A stretch of DNA of 12,050 nucleotides from Acidimicrobiaceae bacterium. GTDB taxonomy: Bacteria > Actinomycetota > Acidimicrobiia > Acidimicrobiales > MedAcidi-G1. Both the position numbers and the translations under genes were made by a program. Every line of letters starts with the position of its first letter. Positions within the stretch are counted from its first letter, which is position 1. The stretch lies in NCBI GenBank assembly GCA_002699725.1, contig PACE01000018.1:1-12050 (forward strand), given 5' to 3'. The notes under the pieces were generated by a model. The model did not search any database and was not told the origin of the DNA. It saw nothing but the letters and a program-made list of their open reading frames with translations. Below are positions 1-6,736 of this stretch, in pieces.

Positions 1-1
1 G

Positions 2-190
2 GGCTACGCCGTCACCGACCTCCAGTGCGCCGACGGTTGCACGACGCTGGCCGGGTCACTCGGGGTGCTCGGTGCAGTTGGAGCGGCGGTTGGTGTCGGC
101 ATCGTGGCGACACTCACGCTGCGGGCGATGGCCGAATGGCGGACCAACGAGCTCCAGCAGGCGGCTCGGGACCACCACCCCATCGCCTAA
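2..190 (+). CDS. C-terminal fragment of a small membrane protein, function unknown
   Basis: The reading frame is open from the left edge to a TAA at 188-190, so the 5' part of the gene lies outside the window. The visible 62 residues contain a Cys pair (LQCADGC, about residues 8-13). A Gly/Ala/Val-rich hydrophobic stretch of about 20 residues follows (around residues 19-40), which looks like one transmembrane helix. The tail is charged and Gln/Arg/His-rich and ends HHPIA, consistent with a short cytoplasmic end. The phosphatase gene starts six bases after the stop, so the two are probably co-transcribed. I do not recognise the family, and the missing N-terminus prevents assignment. That this is a real gene rests on the uninterrupted frame, the plausible membrane segment and the tight spacing. 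Confidence 0.55.
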   Translation, partial: GYAVTDLQCADGCTTLAGSLGVLGAVGAAVGVGIVATLTLRAMAEWRTNELQQAARDHHPIA

Positions 191-196
191 CACCCC

Positions 197-988
197 ATGG
201 CCGATCCGACGACGCTACGAGACCTCGCCCTCGAGGTGGCCCGCGCCGTGGCCCCCGAACTTCGACGACTTGCCGGCAGGACACCGGTGGAACGCACCAA
301 GAGTTCCGCCACCGACCTGGTCACCAGCGCCGACCGCTGGTCCGAGTTGGAGATCGTCTCCCGGCTACTCGACGCTCGGCCCGACGACGGAATCCTCGGC
401 GAAGAGCAGACCTCGCTGCCCGGAACCAGTGGGGTTCGCTGGATCATCGACCCGATCGACGCCACCACGAACTTCGTCTACGGCCTCGCCGGCTATTCGA
501 TCTCCATCGGGGCAGAGGTCGACGGAGAGCCCACCGCCGGCGTCATCGTCGACCCGGCCCTCGGCCACGAGTTCGCCGCCGCAAGGGGCGCCGGCACCAC
601 CTGCAACGGTGAGCCGATCCGGGTGAGCGACCAGGTGGAGCTCTCACATGCGCTCGTGGCGACCGGATTCGGCTACCACCCGGACCGTCGGCGCAGGCAG
701 GCGGCTGGCCTCGTCCAGGTAATTCCCCGGATCCGCGACATCCGGCGTGGAGGCGGTGCCGCCATGGACCTGGCCAATGTGGCCGCCGGGCGCGTCGACG
801 CCTTCTATGAGCGCGGTCTCAATCCGTGGGATATCGCCGCGGGAACGGTCCTGGTCCGCGAGGCCGGGGGCACGGTCGGCGACCTCGACGGCAATCCGAC
901 CGACGGCGACTTCGTCCTGGCAGCCCCCCCGGGGCTTCGTGACGCACTCGCCGAACTACTCCGATCTGTGGAGGCCGACCGAGCCTGA
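197..988 (+). CDS. Inositol monophosphatase-family phosphatase (SuhB/HisN-like)
   Basis: This 263-residue protein has the usual length and order of motifs of the Mg2+-dependent, Li+-sensitive phosphatase superfamily, which acts on inositol-1-phosphate, histidinol phosphate or related small phosphate esters in the cytoplasm. Visible motifs are the early D-L-V-T-x-x-D segment (residues 40-46), the metal-binding GEE (68-70), WIIDPIDATTNF (82-93, ligands D85 and D88) and the C-terminal NPWDIAAG (209-216, D212). The canonical DGTTNF is here DATTNF, a conservative Gly-to-Ala change beside a metal ligand. Members with different substrates cannot be separated from sequence alone; histidinol-phosphatase (HisN) and myo-inositol monophosphatase are both plausible. 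In an actinobacterium with PimB (also in this window), a role in inositol supply for phosphatidylinositol is attractive but is inference. The ATG at 197 is six bases after the upstream stop, suggesting co-transcription. Confidence 0.9.
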   Translation: MADPTTLRDLALEVARAVAPELRRLAGRTPVERTKSSATDLVTSADRWSELEIVSRLLDARPDDGILGEEQTSLPGTSGVRWIIDPIDATTNFVYGLAGYSISIGAEVDGEPTAGVIVDPALGHEFAAARGAGTTCNGEPIRVSDQVELSHALVATGFGYHPDRRRRQAAGLVQVIPRIRDIRRGGGAAMDLANVAAGRVDAFYERGLNPWDIAAGTVLVREAGGTVGDLDGNPTDGDFVLAAPPGLRDALAELLRSVEADRA

Positions 989-1059
989 CCGGCGCGCACT
1001 CTCGCCGTTTTCCACCGATTTCGAGCGCTGGTCAGCATTCGCATCACAAATCGGGCACG

Positions 1060-1749
1060 ATGATGCACGTGGGAACACGGATCCTGACCGTCGAGGACGA
1101 CGAACGCATCCGCACCGCCGTCCGACTCGCCCTCGAGGACGAGGGCTGGGAGGTGGAGGAGACGGCCAATGGCGAGGAAGCACTGGCGGCCTTCACCCGG
1201 GAACCTAGCGACGTCGTCCTCATCGACATCATGCTTCCGGGCGTTGACGGCTTCGAGGTCTGCCGCAGCATCCGACGGACGAGCGCCGTGCCGATCGTCA
1301 TGGTCACAGCACGCTCCGACACCCACGATGTCGTCGCCGGCCTCGAGGCGGGTGCCGACGACTACCTCACCAAGCCGTTCGCCCCGAAGGAACTCTCGGC
1401 GCGGATCCGTGCCCTACTCCGCCGGTACCGCTCCTCCGAGACGATGCCGGCGACCATGCACTTCGACCAGTTGGAGATAGCCCCCGAGGAGGGAGTGGTC
1501 CGCCTGGCCGGAATCGAGGTCCACCTGACCAGGACCGAGTTCCAACTCCTGGTAGAACTCGGGCAGCATGCCGGCAAGATCCTTAGCCGTGAGGACCTCC
1601 TCGAGCGGGTATGGGGGTACGACTACTTCGGCGACGGTCGCCTGGTGGACGTCCACGTCCGCCGCCTACGGACCAAGATCGAGCCCGATGCCGCCAGCCC
1701 TCGCTTCGTCGTGACCGTTCGCGGCATGGGGTACAAGCTCCAGCCCTGA
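1060..1749 (+). CDS. mtrA: OmpR/PhoB-family response regulator, MtrA-like
   Basis: This 229-residue DNA-binding response regulator receives phosphate from the sensor kinase encoded next. The receiver domain (about residues 7-121) shows the acidic pair D13/D14, phospho-acceptor D56 in LIDIMLPGVDGFEVC, switch T83 and K105 in LTKPF. A PhoB-type winged helix follows (about 133-228), with the typical LLERVWGYDYF, LVDVHVRRLRTKIE and TVRGMGYKL segments. The fragments VPIVMVTARSDTHDVVAGLEAGADDY and APKELSARIRA run close to mycobacterial MtrA as I remember it, which together with the kinase and lipoprotein downstream supports the MtrA call over a generic PhoP/RegX3-type regulator. The start is ambiguous: ATG 1060, ATG 1063 and GTG 1069 are in frame and no strong Shine-Dalgarno decides. 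In the 71-base gap upstream I see no convincing promoter. The stop is one base before the kinase start. Confidence 0.88.
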   Translation: MMHVGTRILTVEDDERIRTAVRLALEDEGWEVEETANGEEALAAFTREPSDVVLIDIMLPGVDGFEVCRSIRRTSAVPIVMVTARSDTHDVVAGLEAGADDYLTKPFAPKELSARIRALLRRYRSSETMPATMHFDQLEIAPEEGVVRLAGIEVHLTRTEFQLLVELGQHAGKILSREDLLERVWGYDYFGDGRLVDVHVRRLRTKIEPDAASPRFVVTVRGMGYKLQP

Positions 1750-1750
1750 C

Positions 1751-3178
1751 ATGACCACCGTCACCGAGGAGAGGCGCTCCATCAGGCCGGTCGGGCTTCG
1801 GACGCGCATCTCGATGGCCTTCGCCATCAGCGGCCTCATACTCTCGGTGGTGCTCGCCGGCGTCACCATGGTGTTGTCTCGCGAACAGTTCATCGAGGCA
1901 CGCGAGGAGAGCGCTGCCGCCATCGCCGTCAACAACGCCGTCCGCCTCAACAACCAACTCACCCCGGATGCCACGGTCGAGGACCTTCCCTCCATGCTGG
2001 ACTCGCTGACGAGCCTCGAAGGCAGCCAACCCCTGGTGCGCCTCAGGGCCGACTGGCTCCTCGCTCCCGAGTTCGGTCGCGGAGACATCCCCGGCGTGCT
2101 CACGGCACTCGTCGATGACGGCCAGCCCGGACAGATCCGAGCAATCGTCGCCGGCCGGCCCCAGTTGGTGATCGGAATCCCGTTGCCCTCGTTCGACGCC
2201 GCCTACTACGTCGTCGTCGACCTCGACGGCGTCGCCGACACGCTCGGAAGCATCAGGATCATCCTGCTCTCGGCGGGGGCCGCGACAACCCTGCTCGGTG
2301 CGGTGATCGGCTGGTGGGCGAGCCGCCGCACCCTGCGTCCCCTGCGACGGGTCAGCGAAGCCGCCCGGGCCATCGCCGGGGGCCGCCTCGACACACGGCT
2401 CGAACGACAGGCCGACCCCGACCTCGACAACTTGGCCGATTCGTTCAACGGCATGGTCGAGGCCCTCGAGACGAGGATTCGTCGCGACGCCCGCTTCGCC
2501 TCCGAGGTCAGTCACGAACTTCGGAGCCCCCTGATGACCCTCACCACCACCGTCGGCGTCCTGGAGGCCCGTCGCGACCAGTTCTCCGAGCGTTCCCGGA
2601 CCGCCCTCGACCTCCTCTCCCAGGACCTGGCCCGATTCAGCCGGATGGTCGAGGACCTGCTCGAGATCTCGCGCTTCGACGCAGGCGCCGCTTCCCTGGA
2701 GTTGACCGAGATCAACGTCAGCAACTTCGTCCACGCCTCGCTGCGCGCCGCCCACCTCGACCATGTCGACGTGACAGACGGCTTCGGCGGAAGGCCGGTC
2801 ATGATCGATGCTGACAAGCGGCGCCTGGCCCGGGTGATGGCCAACCTCCTGGGCAACGCAACACACCACGGCGGTGGCCTCACGGGGGTCTTCATGGAGC
2901 GGGACTCCGAGGTCGTCCGGATTGGAATCGATGATGACGGACCGGGCGTACCGGCCTCCGAACGAGAACAGATCTTCGACCGCTTCTCCCGTGGATCCTC
3001 GGCCGGTCGTCGCGGCGGGACATCCGGGGCCGGCCTGGGCCTCAGCCTCGTCTGGGAGGACATCCGCCTCCACGCTGGGAGGGTCTGGGTCGAGGATCGC
3101 TACGACGGCGGTTCCGGCGCCCGATTCGTCATCGAGTTGCCGCTCCCTCTGGACGACCCCACGGCGGCGATCACATGA
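1751..3178 (+). CDS. mtrB: HAMP-containing sensor histidine kinase, MtrB-like
   Basis: This is a 475-residue class I membrane histidine kinase. A short cytoplasmic N-terminus leads to TM1 (about 20-42). An extracytoplasmic sensor region of about 125 residues follows, then TM2 (about 168-190) and a HAMP linker (about 190-242). The dimerisation/phosphotransfer domain carries H255 in FASEVSHELRSPL. The ATPase domain shows the N box (N365/N369 in MANLLGNATHHG), the G1 box DDDGPG (394-399), an F box (IFDRFSR, 408-414) and the G2 box SGAGLGLSL (425-433). The LLEISRFDAG and EDIRLHAGRVW stretches resemble MtrB of mycobacteria, as I recall it. The gene sits one base after the regulator gene and overlaps the lipoprotein gene by 4 bases (ATGA), so all three are likely translated from one mRNA. 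In characterised actinobacteria MtrB phosphorylates MtrA to control cell-wall remodelling, division and osmotic response; the same role here is inferred. Confidence 0.9.
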   Translation: MTTVTEERRSIRPVGLRTRISMAFAISGLILSVVLAGVTMVLSREQFIEAREESAAAIAVNNAVRLNNQLTPDATVEDLPSMLDSLTSLEGSQPLVRLRADWLLAPEFGRGDIPGVLTALVDDGQPGQIRAIVAGRPQLVIGIPLPSFDAAYYVVVDLDGVADTLGSIRIILLSAGAATTLLGAVIGWWASRRTLRPLRRVSEAARAIAGGRLDTRLERQADPDLDNLADSFNGMVEALETRIRRDARFASEVSHELRSPLMTLTTTVGVLEARRDQFSERSRTALDLLSQDLARFSRMVEDLLEISRFDAGAASLELTEINVSNFVHASLRAAHLDHVDVTDGFGGRPVMIDADKRRLARVMANLLGNATHHGGGLTGVFMERDSEVVRIGIDDDGPGVPASEREQIFDRFSRGSSAGRRGGTSGAGLGLSLVWEDIRLHAGRVWVEDRYDGGSGARFVIELPLPLDDPTAAIT

Positions 3179-3816
3179 GCCGCACAAGGACCCCCGTAGC
3201 CGCGGCAGCACTCCTCGGACTGTCGCTGCTAGCGACTGCCTGCGGCATCACCGTGGAGAGCCAGCCGCGGTCGGTCTCGGCGCCCATTCCCGATGCTCTG
3301 CAACCGGACGTCACGACGACGATCCCCTCCCCGGACACCGAGGAGGTCGAGATCTTCCTCGCACGAAGCTTCGAGGATCGCATGCAGTTGGCCAAGGTCA
3401 CACGCGACATCGACCCGGACGGCACGGTCAACACGATCCTCGAGCAGGTGCTGGCCGGCCCGAACCTCGAGGAGCAGGAGGAGGAGTACATCTCCCCCTT
3501 CATCGAGGGCAGCGCGATCATCGGCACAGCGCTGAACGGAACCCTGCTCGAGATCTACCTGGACAGCCTCGACGGCTTCCCGCAGGACGACTCGACGAGC
3601 AACCGCCTCGCCTACGCCATGCTCGTCTGCACGGCTACCGAACTGATCGTCGGGGCCGAGATCCAACTGGTGAAGATCCTCGTCGAGCGCGACGGAAATC
3701 TGATTCCGGTCAACATCCCAGTGAGCGACGGCGAACTGACCGAGGAGGGTGCCCCCGTCTACTGCGCCAACTACGCCACCTTCGACCCGAAATACCAGGC
3801 GCCCGAGGAAGGTTGA
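3175..3816 (+). CDS. GerMN-domain lipoprotein, short LpqB-like partner of MtrAB
   Basis: This 213-residue protein begins with a lipoprotein signal peptide: a basic start, a hydrophobic run (about 9-20) and the lipobox LLATAC, with C23 as the predicted lipidated residue. A Pro/Ser/Thr-rich linker (about 30-55) should tether the domain to the outer face of the membrane. Residues 57-165 look like a GerMN domain: VEIFLAR, an acidic/Gly turn, TVNTILEQVLAGPN, a beta-rich stretch with LEIYLDSLDGF, and a conserved-looking LAYAMLVCTATEL helix. Two further Cys (C152, C197) could form a disulfide outside the cell. Full-length LpqB from mycobacteria is several hundred residues, with a GerMN region plus a C-terminal beta-propeller-like domain; this protein stops after GerMN. 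Its position directly after the kinase gene, overlapping by 4 bases, matches lpqB in mtrA-mtrB-lpqB. The inference is that it modulates the MtrB sensor. Confidence 0.82.
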   Translation: MSRTRTPVAAAALLGLSLLATACGITVESQPRSVSAPIPDALQPDVTTTIPSPDTEEVEIFLARSFEDRMQLAKVTRDIDPDGTVNTILEQVLAGPNLEEQEEEYISPFIEGSAIIGTALNGTLLEIYLDSLDGFPQDDSTSNRLAYAMLVCTATELIVGAEIQLVKILVERDGNLIPVNIPVSDGELTEEGAPVYCANYATFDPKYQAPEEG

Positions 3817-3857
3817 TCCCGGACTCTGAGAACCTGGAGGGGGCGAAACCGGTCGGG

Positions 3858-4886
3858 TCAGGCGAAGAAGACGCGGGCGGTCCCCCACAGGTCGGCGTCC
3901 AGGACCTTGAGGTGGCCGACCGCCTCCTCGAGTGGAATCTGCACGATGTCGCCCCCGTGTAGTGCGGACATGGTCCCGAAGTCGCCCTCCACGGCAGCGT
4001 CGGCTGCTGCTACGCCGAATCGGGTGGCCAGAACCCGATCAAACGCCGTCGGCGTGCCGCCCCGTTGCACGTGGCCGAGGATCGTGACGCGGGTCTCAAA
4101 GGACGTCCGGGACCGGATCTCGGCAGCGATCCGGTGGGCGATGCCCCCGAGCCTTGCATGGCCGAAGCGATCGAGTTCGGGTTCGGGAAGATCGATCGTC
4201 CCCGCCGCCGGGACGGCGCCCTCGGCGACCACGACGATCGATGCGTAGCGGCCACGGCTGTGGCGGCGCCGGACCCGCTCGCAGACCTCGTCGATGTCGA
4301 AGGGCTCCTCCGGAACCAGCGTGACCGTCGCACCGCCCGCCAGGCCCGCCCAGGCGGCGATGTGCCCGACGTGTCGGCCCATCACCTCGACGACCATGAC
4401 CCGGTCGTGTGATTCGGCTGTCGTGTGGAGTCGGTCGATGGCTTCGGTGGCGATCTCCACGGCGGTTGCGAAGCCAAAGGTGAAGTCGGTCCCCGCAATG
4501 TCGTTGTCGATCGTCTTGGGCACCCCCACGACGGGGAACCCGGCATCGTGCATCTCACGTGCACAGGAGAGGGTTCCTTCGCCGCCCACGACAACCAGTG
4601 CGTCGACGTCGCGAGCTTCGAGCGTGGAGCGGCACGCCTCGACTCCCCCCTCGACGCCGAACGGCTGGATCCGCGAGGTGCCGAGGACGGTTCCGCCACG
4701 TGGGAGGAGTCCCCGGCAGGCCTCCACGTCCAGATCAATGGCATCGTCCTCGATGACCCCGTTCCAGCCGTCGCGAAAGCCGAGGACGGTTCCGTCGTGG
4801 TCTCGTTCCACCCGCCGGACGACGGCTCGGATGACGGCGTTGAGGCCGGGGCAGTCTCCTCCGCCCGTCAGGATGCCGATGCGCAT
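3858..4886 (-). CDS. pfkA: 6-phosphofructokinase, predicted ATP-dependent actinobacterial type
   Basis: This 342-residue cytoplasmic enzyme should phosphorylate fructose 6-phosphate to fructose 1,6-bisphosphate, the committed step of glycolysis. The N-terminal nucleotide/phosphate loop is TGGGDCPGLNAVIR (7-20). GGEGT lies at 101-105, PKTIDND at 123-129 with catalytic-base equivalent D127, MGR at 169-171 and LGHVQRGGTPTAFDR at 270-284. Numbering happens to match E. coli PfkA through most of the active site. Position 104 is Gly, the residue found in ATP-dependent enzymes; PPi-dependent enzymes carry Asp there. Position 124 is Lys, which is usual in PPi enzymes but also occurs in ATP-dependent actinobacterial PFKs, so ATP is the predicted donor. 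A strong purine-rich ribosome binding site precedes the ATG. The gene is 12 bases downstream of the aminotransferase and converges with the lipoprotein gene across 41 bases. Confidence 0.95.
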   Translation of the reverse strand: MRIGILTGGGDCPGLNAVIRAVVRRVERDHDGTVLGFRDGWNGVIEDDAIDLDVEACRGLLPRGGTVLGTSRIQPFGVEGGVEACRSTLEARDVDALVVVGGEGTLSCAREMHDAGFPVVGVPKTIDNDIAGTDFTFGFATAVEIATEAIDRLHTTAESHDRVMVVEVMGRHVGHIAAWAGLAGGATVTLVPEEPFDIDEVCERVRRRHSRGRYASIVVVAEGAVPAAGTIDLPEPELDRFGHARLGGIAHRIAAEIRSRTSFETRVTILGHVQRGGTPTAFDRVLATRFGVAAADAAVEGDFGTMSALHGGDIVQIPLEEAVGHLKVLDADLWGTARVFFA

Positions 4887-4890
4887 GTCT

Positions 4891-4900
4891 CCCCCTCCTC
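4891..4900 (-). promoter_or_regulatory. Strong Shine-Dalgarno of pfkA overlapping the upstream stop codon
   Basis: Read on the minus strand, GAGGAGGGGG ends four bases before the ATG of pfkA. Its 5' end overlaps the TGA of the aminotransferase gene (4899-4901). It fixes the pfkA start at 4886 and suggests that ribosomes finishing the aminotransferase re-initiate on pfkA (translational coupling). It is the clearest ribosome binding site in the window. Confidence 0.8.
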
Positions 4901-6074
4901 AGGACAACCAATCCAGGCAGCCGCGTAGGGTGCGCACCGCCTGGGTGATCCGTTGCTCGTTCTCTATGAGGGCAAAGCGGACGTAGCCCTCCCCGCCCGG
5001 TCCAAAGCCGACGCCCGGCGAGACGGCGACATCGGCCTCCCGCACCAGGTGGCTGGCGAACTCGACGGAGCCCATCCCCAGGTAGGGCTCGGGGATTGGC
5101 GCCCACACGAACATGCTTCCCCTTGGCGGCTCGACGGACCAGCCGATGCGCTCGAGTCCCGAACACAGCGCATTGCGCCTGGCCTCATAGATGGCGCATA
5201 CCTCCCGTGGATGCTCCGGCGCCTCGTTGAGCGCGACCGTTGCTGCAATCTGGATCGGCTGGAAGGTCCCGTAGTCGAGGTATGACTTGAGCTTCGCCAG
5301 GGCTGCGATGGTCGGCGCATGACCGACCATGAACGCCACGCGCCAGCCCGCCATCGAGTAACTCTTCGTCATCGAATACAACTCGACCGCTACCTCGTCC
5401 GCCCCGGGCACCTCGAGGATCGACGGGGGCTGATAACCGTCGAAGCCGAGGTCGGCATAGGCGAAGTCGTGGACCAGGAGCACGTCTCGTTCCCGGGCGA
5501 ACTCGACGACCTCGGTCATGAAGTCGAGGTCCACGCACGCCGTCGTCGGATTGTGGGGAAACGACAGAACGACCACCCGGGGCTTCGGCCAGGAGTACTC
5601 CCACCCGTCCCGCAGCGCACCGATGAAGTCGCCGTCGGTCGTGAACGGCATCTCACGGACGTCGGCGCCGGCGAGCAGCGGCGAATAGCGGTGGATGGGG
5701 TACGACGGTGACGGCACCAGTGCCGCATCGCCGGGCTGGAGCATCACCCACATGAGGTGGGAAAAGCCTTCCTTTGCACCGATCGTCTGAATGACCTGCG
5801 TCTCGGGATCGAGGGTCACGCCGAACCGCCGTTCGTAGAGGTCGGCGGCGGCCTGCCGGAGTTTCGGGATGCCGCGGCTGGACGAATAGCGGTGGTTCCG
5901 CGGGTTGCGGGCGGCCTCGGCCAACTTGTCGACCGCCACGTCCGGGGAGGGCAGGTCGGGGTTGCCGAATCCGAGGTCGACGACATCCCTGCCGGCCCGT
6001 CGTGCCTCGACCTTCAGCGTGTCAATGACCGTAAAGACGTAGGGCGGAAGTGCAGTGATGCGCCGGTACTCCAT
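4899..6074 (-). CDS. alaC: PLP-dependent class I aminotransferase, AlaC-like
   Basis: This 391-residue fold-type I aminotransferase resembles E. coli AlaC (glutamate-pyruvate transaminase), as I recall it, over nearly the whole length. Examples are LPPYVFTVIDTLK near the N-terminus, HRYSSSRGIPKLR (61-73), PSPSYPIHRY (121-130), the YGTFQPIQIAA segment (268-278) and VSPGVGFG...VRFALIEN (351-372). PLP-site residues are visible: N175 in FPHNPT, D203 and Y206 in VHDFAYAD, the Schiff-base lysine K237 in SMTKSYSMAGWR, and the carboxylate-binding R366. The expected reaction is alanine plus 2-oxoglutarate to pyruvate plus glutamate, linking nitrogen to glycolysis; relatives include LL-diaminopimelate aminotransferases, so substrate is not certain. 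The ATG at 6074 matches the usual N-terminus of the family, though no obvious Shine-Dalgarno precedes it. It lies 47 bases after the SRPBCC gene and 12 bases before pfkA. Confidence 0.92.
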   Translation of the reverse strand: MEYRRITALPPYVFTVIDTLKVEARRAGRDVVDLGFGNPDLPSPDVAVDKLAEAARNPRNHRYSSSRGIPKLRQAAADLYERRFGVTLDPETQVIQTIGAKEGFSHLMWVMLQPGDAALVPSPSYPIHRYSPLLAGADVREMPFTTDGDFIGALRDGWEYSWPKPRVVVLSFPHNPTTACVDLDFMTEVVEFARERDVLLVHDFAYADLGFDGYQPPSILEVPGADEVAVELYSMTKSYSMAGWRVAFMVGHAPTIAALAKLKSYLDYGTFQPIQIAATVALNEAPEHPREVCAIYEARRNALCSGLERIGWSVEPPRGSMFVWAPIPEPYLGMGSVEFASHLVREADVAVSPGVGFGPGGEGYVRFALIENEQRITQAVRTLRGCLDWLS

Positions 6075-6121
6075 CGGCGACGAGCGTAGCGGGACTCCTG
6101 CGTTGCCTTTAGGAGAAGTCC

Positions 6122-6613
6122 CTACCCACGGGTGATCGGGGAAATAGGGGGGGCTGCCAGACTCTCGATGTGACCCTTGAGGTCGTCGATCGCTGCGTGG
6201 ACGATCTTGGCCTCGAGGCGTCGCTTCACGAAGCCTGGCAGGCGGACGATAAGGTCGACGTCGAGGTCGTAGTGGACCTGCGTAGCGTTGGGATCACCGT
6301 CGACGGCGACGAACTCGTATTCGCCGCTCATGCGACGCATCACGTCGCCCTCGATCAGGCGCCAGGAGATGCGCAGCGGGTTGGATCCATAGGTGTAGCG
6401 CAGCGTGTAACTACTGCTGCGGCCCATCGCCGCCGCCCGAAACTGCACGTCGCCAACCCTGCCCTCGTCATCGCGGGCGAGGACGCTGGCCTCCTTGATG
6501 TCGACCGCCCATTCGGGGTACCGCTCGACATCGCTCACCGTGGCGAAGCACAGGTCGGGCGGTGCCTGGATGTGCGTGTGTTGACTGGCGTGGTCGCTCA
6601 TCGCCTCCGACAC
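6122..6613 (-). CDS. SRPBCC/START-like (polyketide cyclase/COQ10-type) lipid-binding-fold protein
   Basis: This 163-residue soluble protein has the pattern of the SRPBCC superfamily. The opening is HTHIQAPPDLCFATVSDVERYPEW (about 13-36). Alternating beta strands follow, with the recognisable FRAAAMGRSSSYTLRYTY and ISWRLIEGDVMRRMSGEYEF segments. A long C-terminal helix closes the cup (about 128-153). Such folds bind hydrophobic ligands, but no catalytic residue can be named and the ligand is unknown. M. tuberculosis Rv2185c, near pimB, belongs to the same superfamily, supporting conserved context. The start is uncertain: GTG at 6613, or ATG at 6601 (giving 159 residues) with GGAGG only two bases upstream of that ATG. 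A 123-base gap separates it from pimB; I see no clear promoter or terminator in that gap. Confidence 0.82.
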   Translation of the reverse strand: MSEAMSDHASQHTHIQAPPDLCFATVSDVERYPEWAVDIKEASVLARDDEGRVGDVQFRAAAMGRSSSYTLRYTYGSNPLRISWRLIEGDVMRRMSGEYEFVAVDGDPNATQVHYDLDVDLIVRLPGFVKRRLEAKIVHAAIDDLKGHIESLAAPPISPITRG

Positions 6614-6736
6614 TACCCGAACCCGACCTCCGGGGCGTGGGCATGGCGGGGTTCATCGACAGGGCTCATGGAGCGGGCACCGAAGTGGTCGCCGTTCCCG
6701 CACGACGGTTACGGGTGGGGAGTCGTCCGGCCACCC

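Noticed and set aside
924..934. C7-G4 tract in the phosphatase gene as a slippage or phase-variation site
   Set aside because: The frame continues with normal C-terminal residues to the stop, and a single short tract in GC-rich DNA is weak evidence.
989..1059. Promoter for the mtrA-like gene
   Set aside because: The gap is the right size, but I found no convincing -35/-10 pair or operator, so no feature is claimed.
1583..3211. Open minus-strand frame of 542 residues opposite the MtrA/MtrB genes
   Set aside because: Composition is Gly/Asp/Glu/Arg-rich with no fold or motif, typical of the antisense of GC-rich genes. The plus strand encodes clear kinase and regulator domains.
3784..3859. GACCCG/CGGGTC inverted repeat between the lipoprotein gene and pfkA as a terminator
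   Set aside because: The arms are six bases with more than 60 bases between them and no T-run, so a terminator is not credible.
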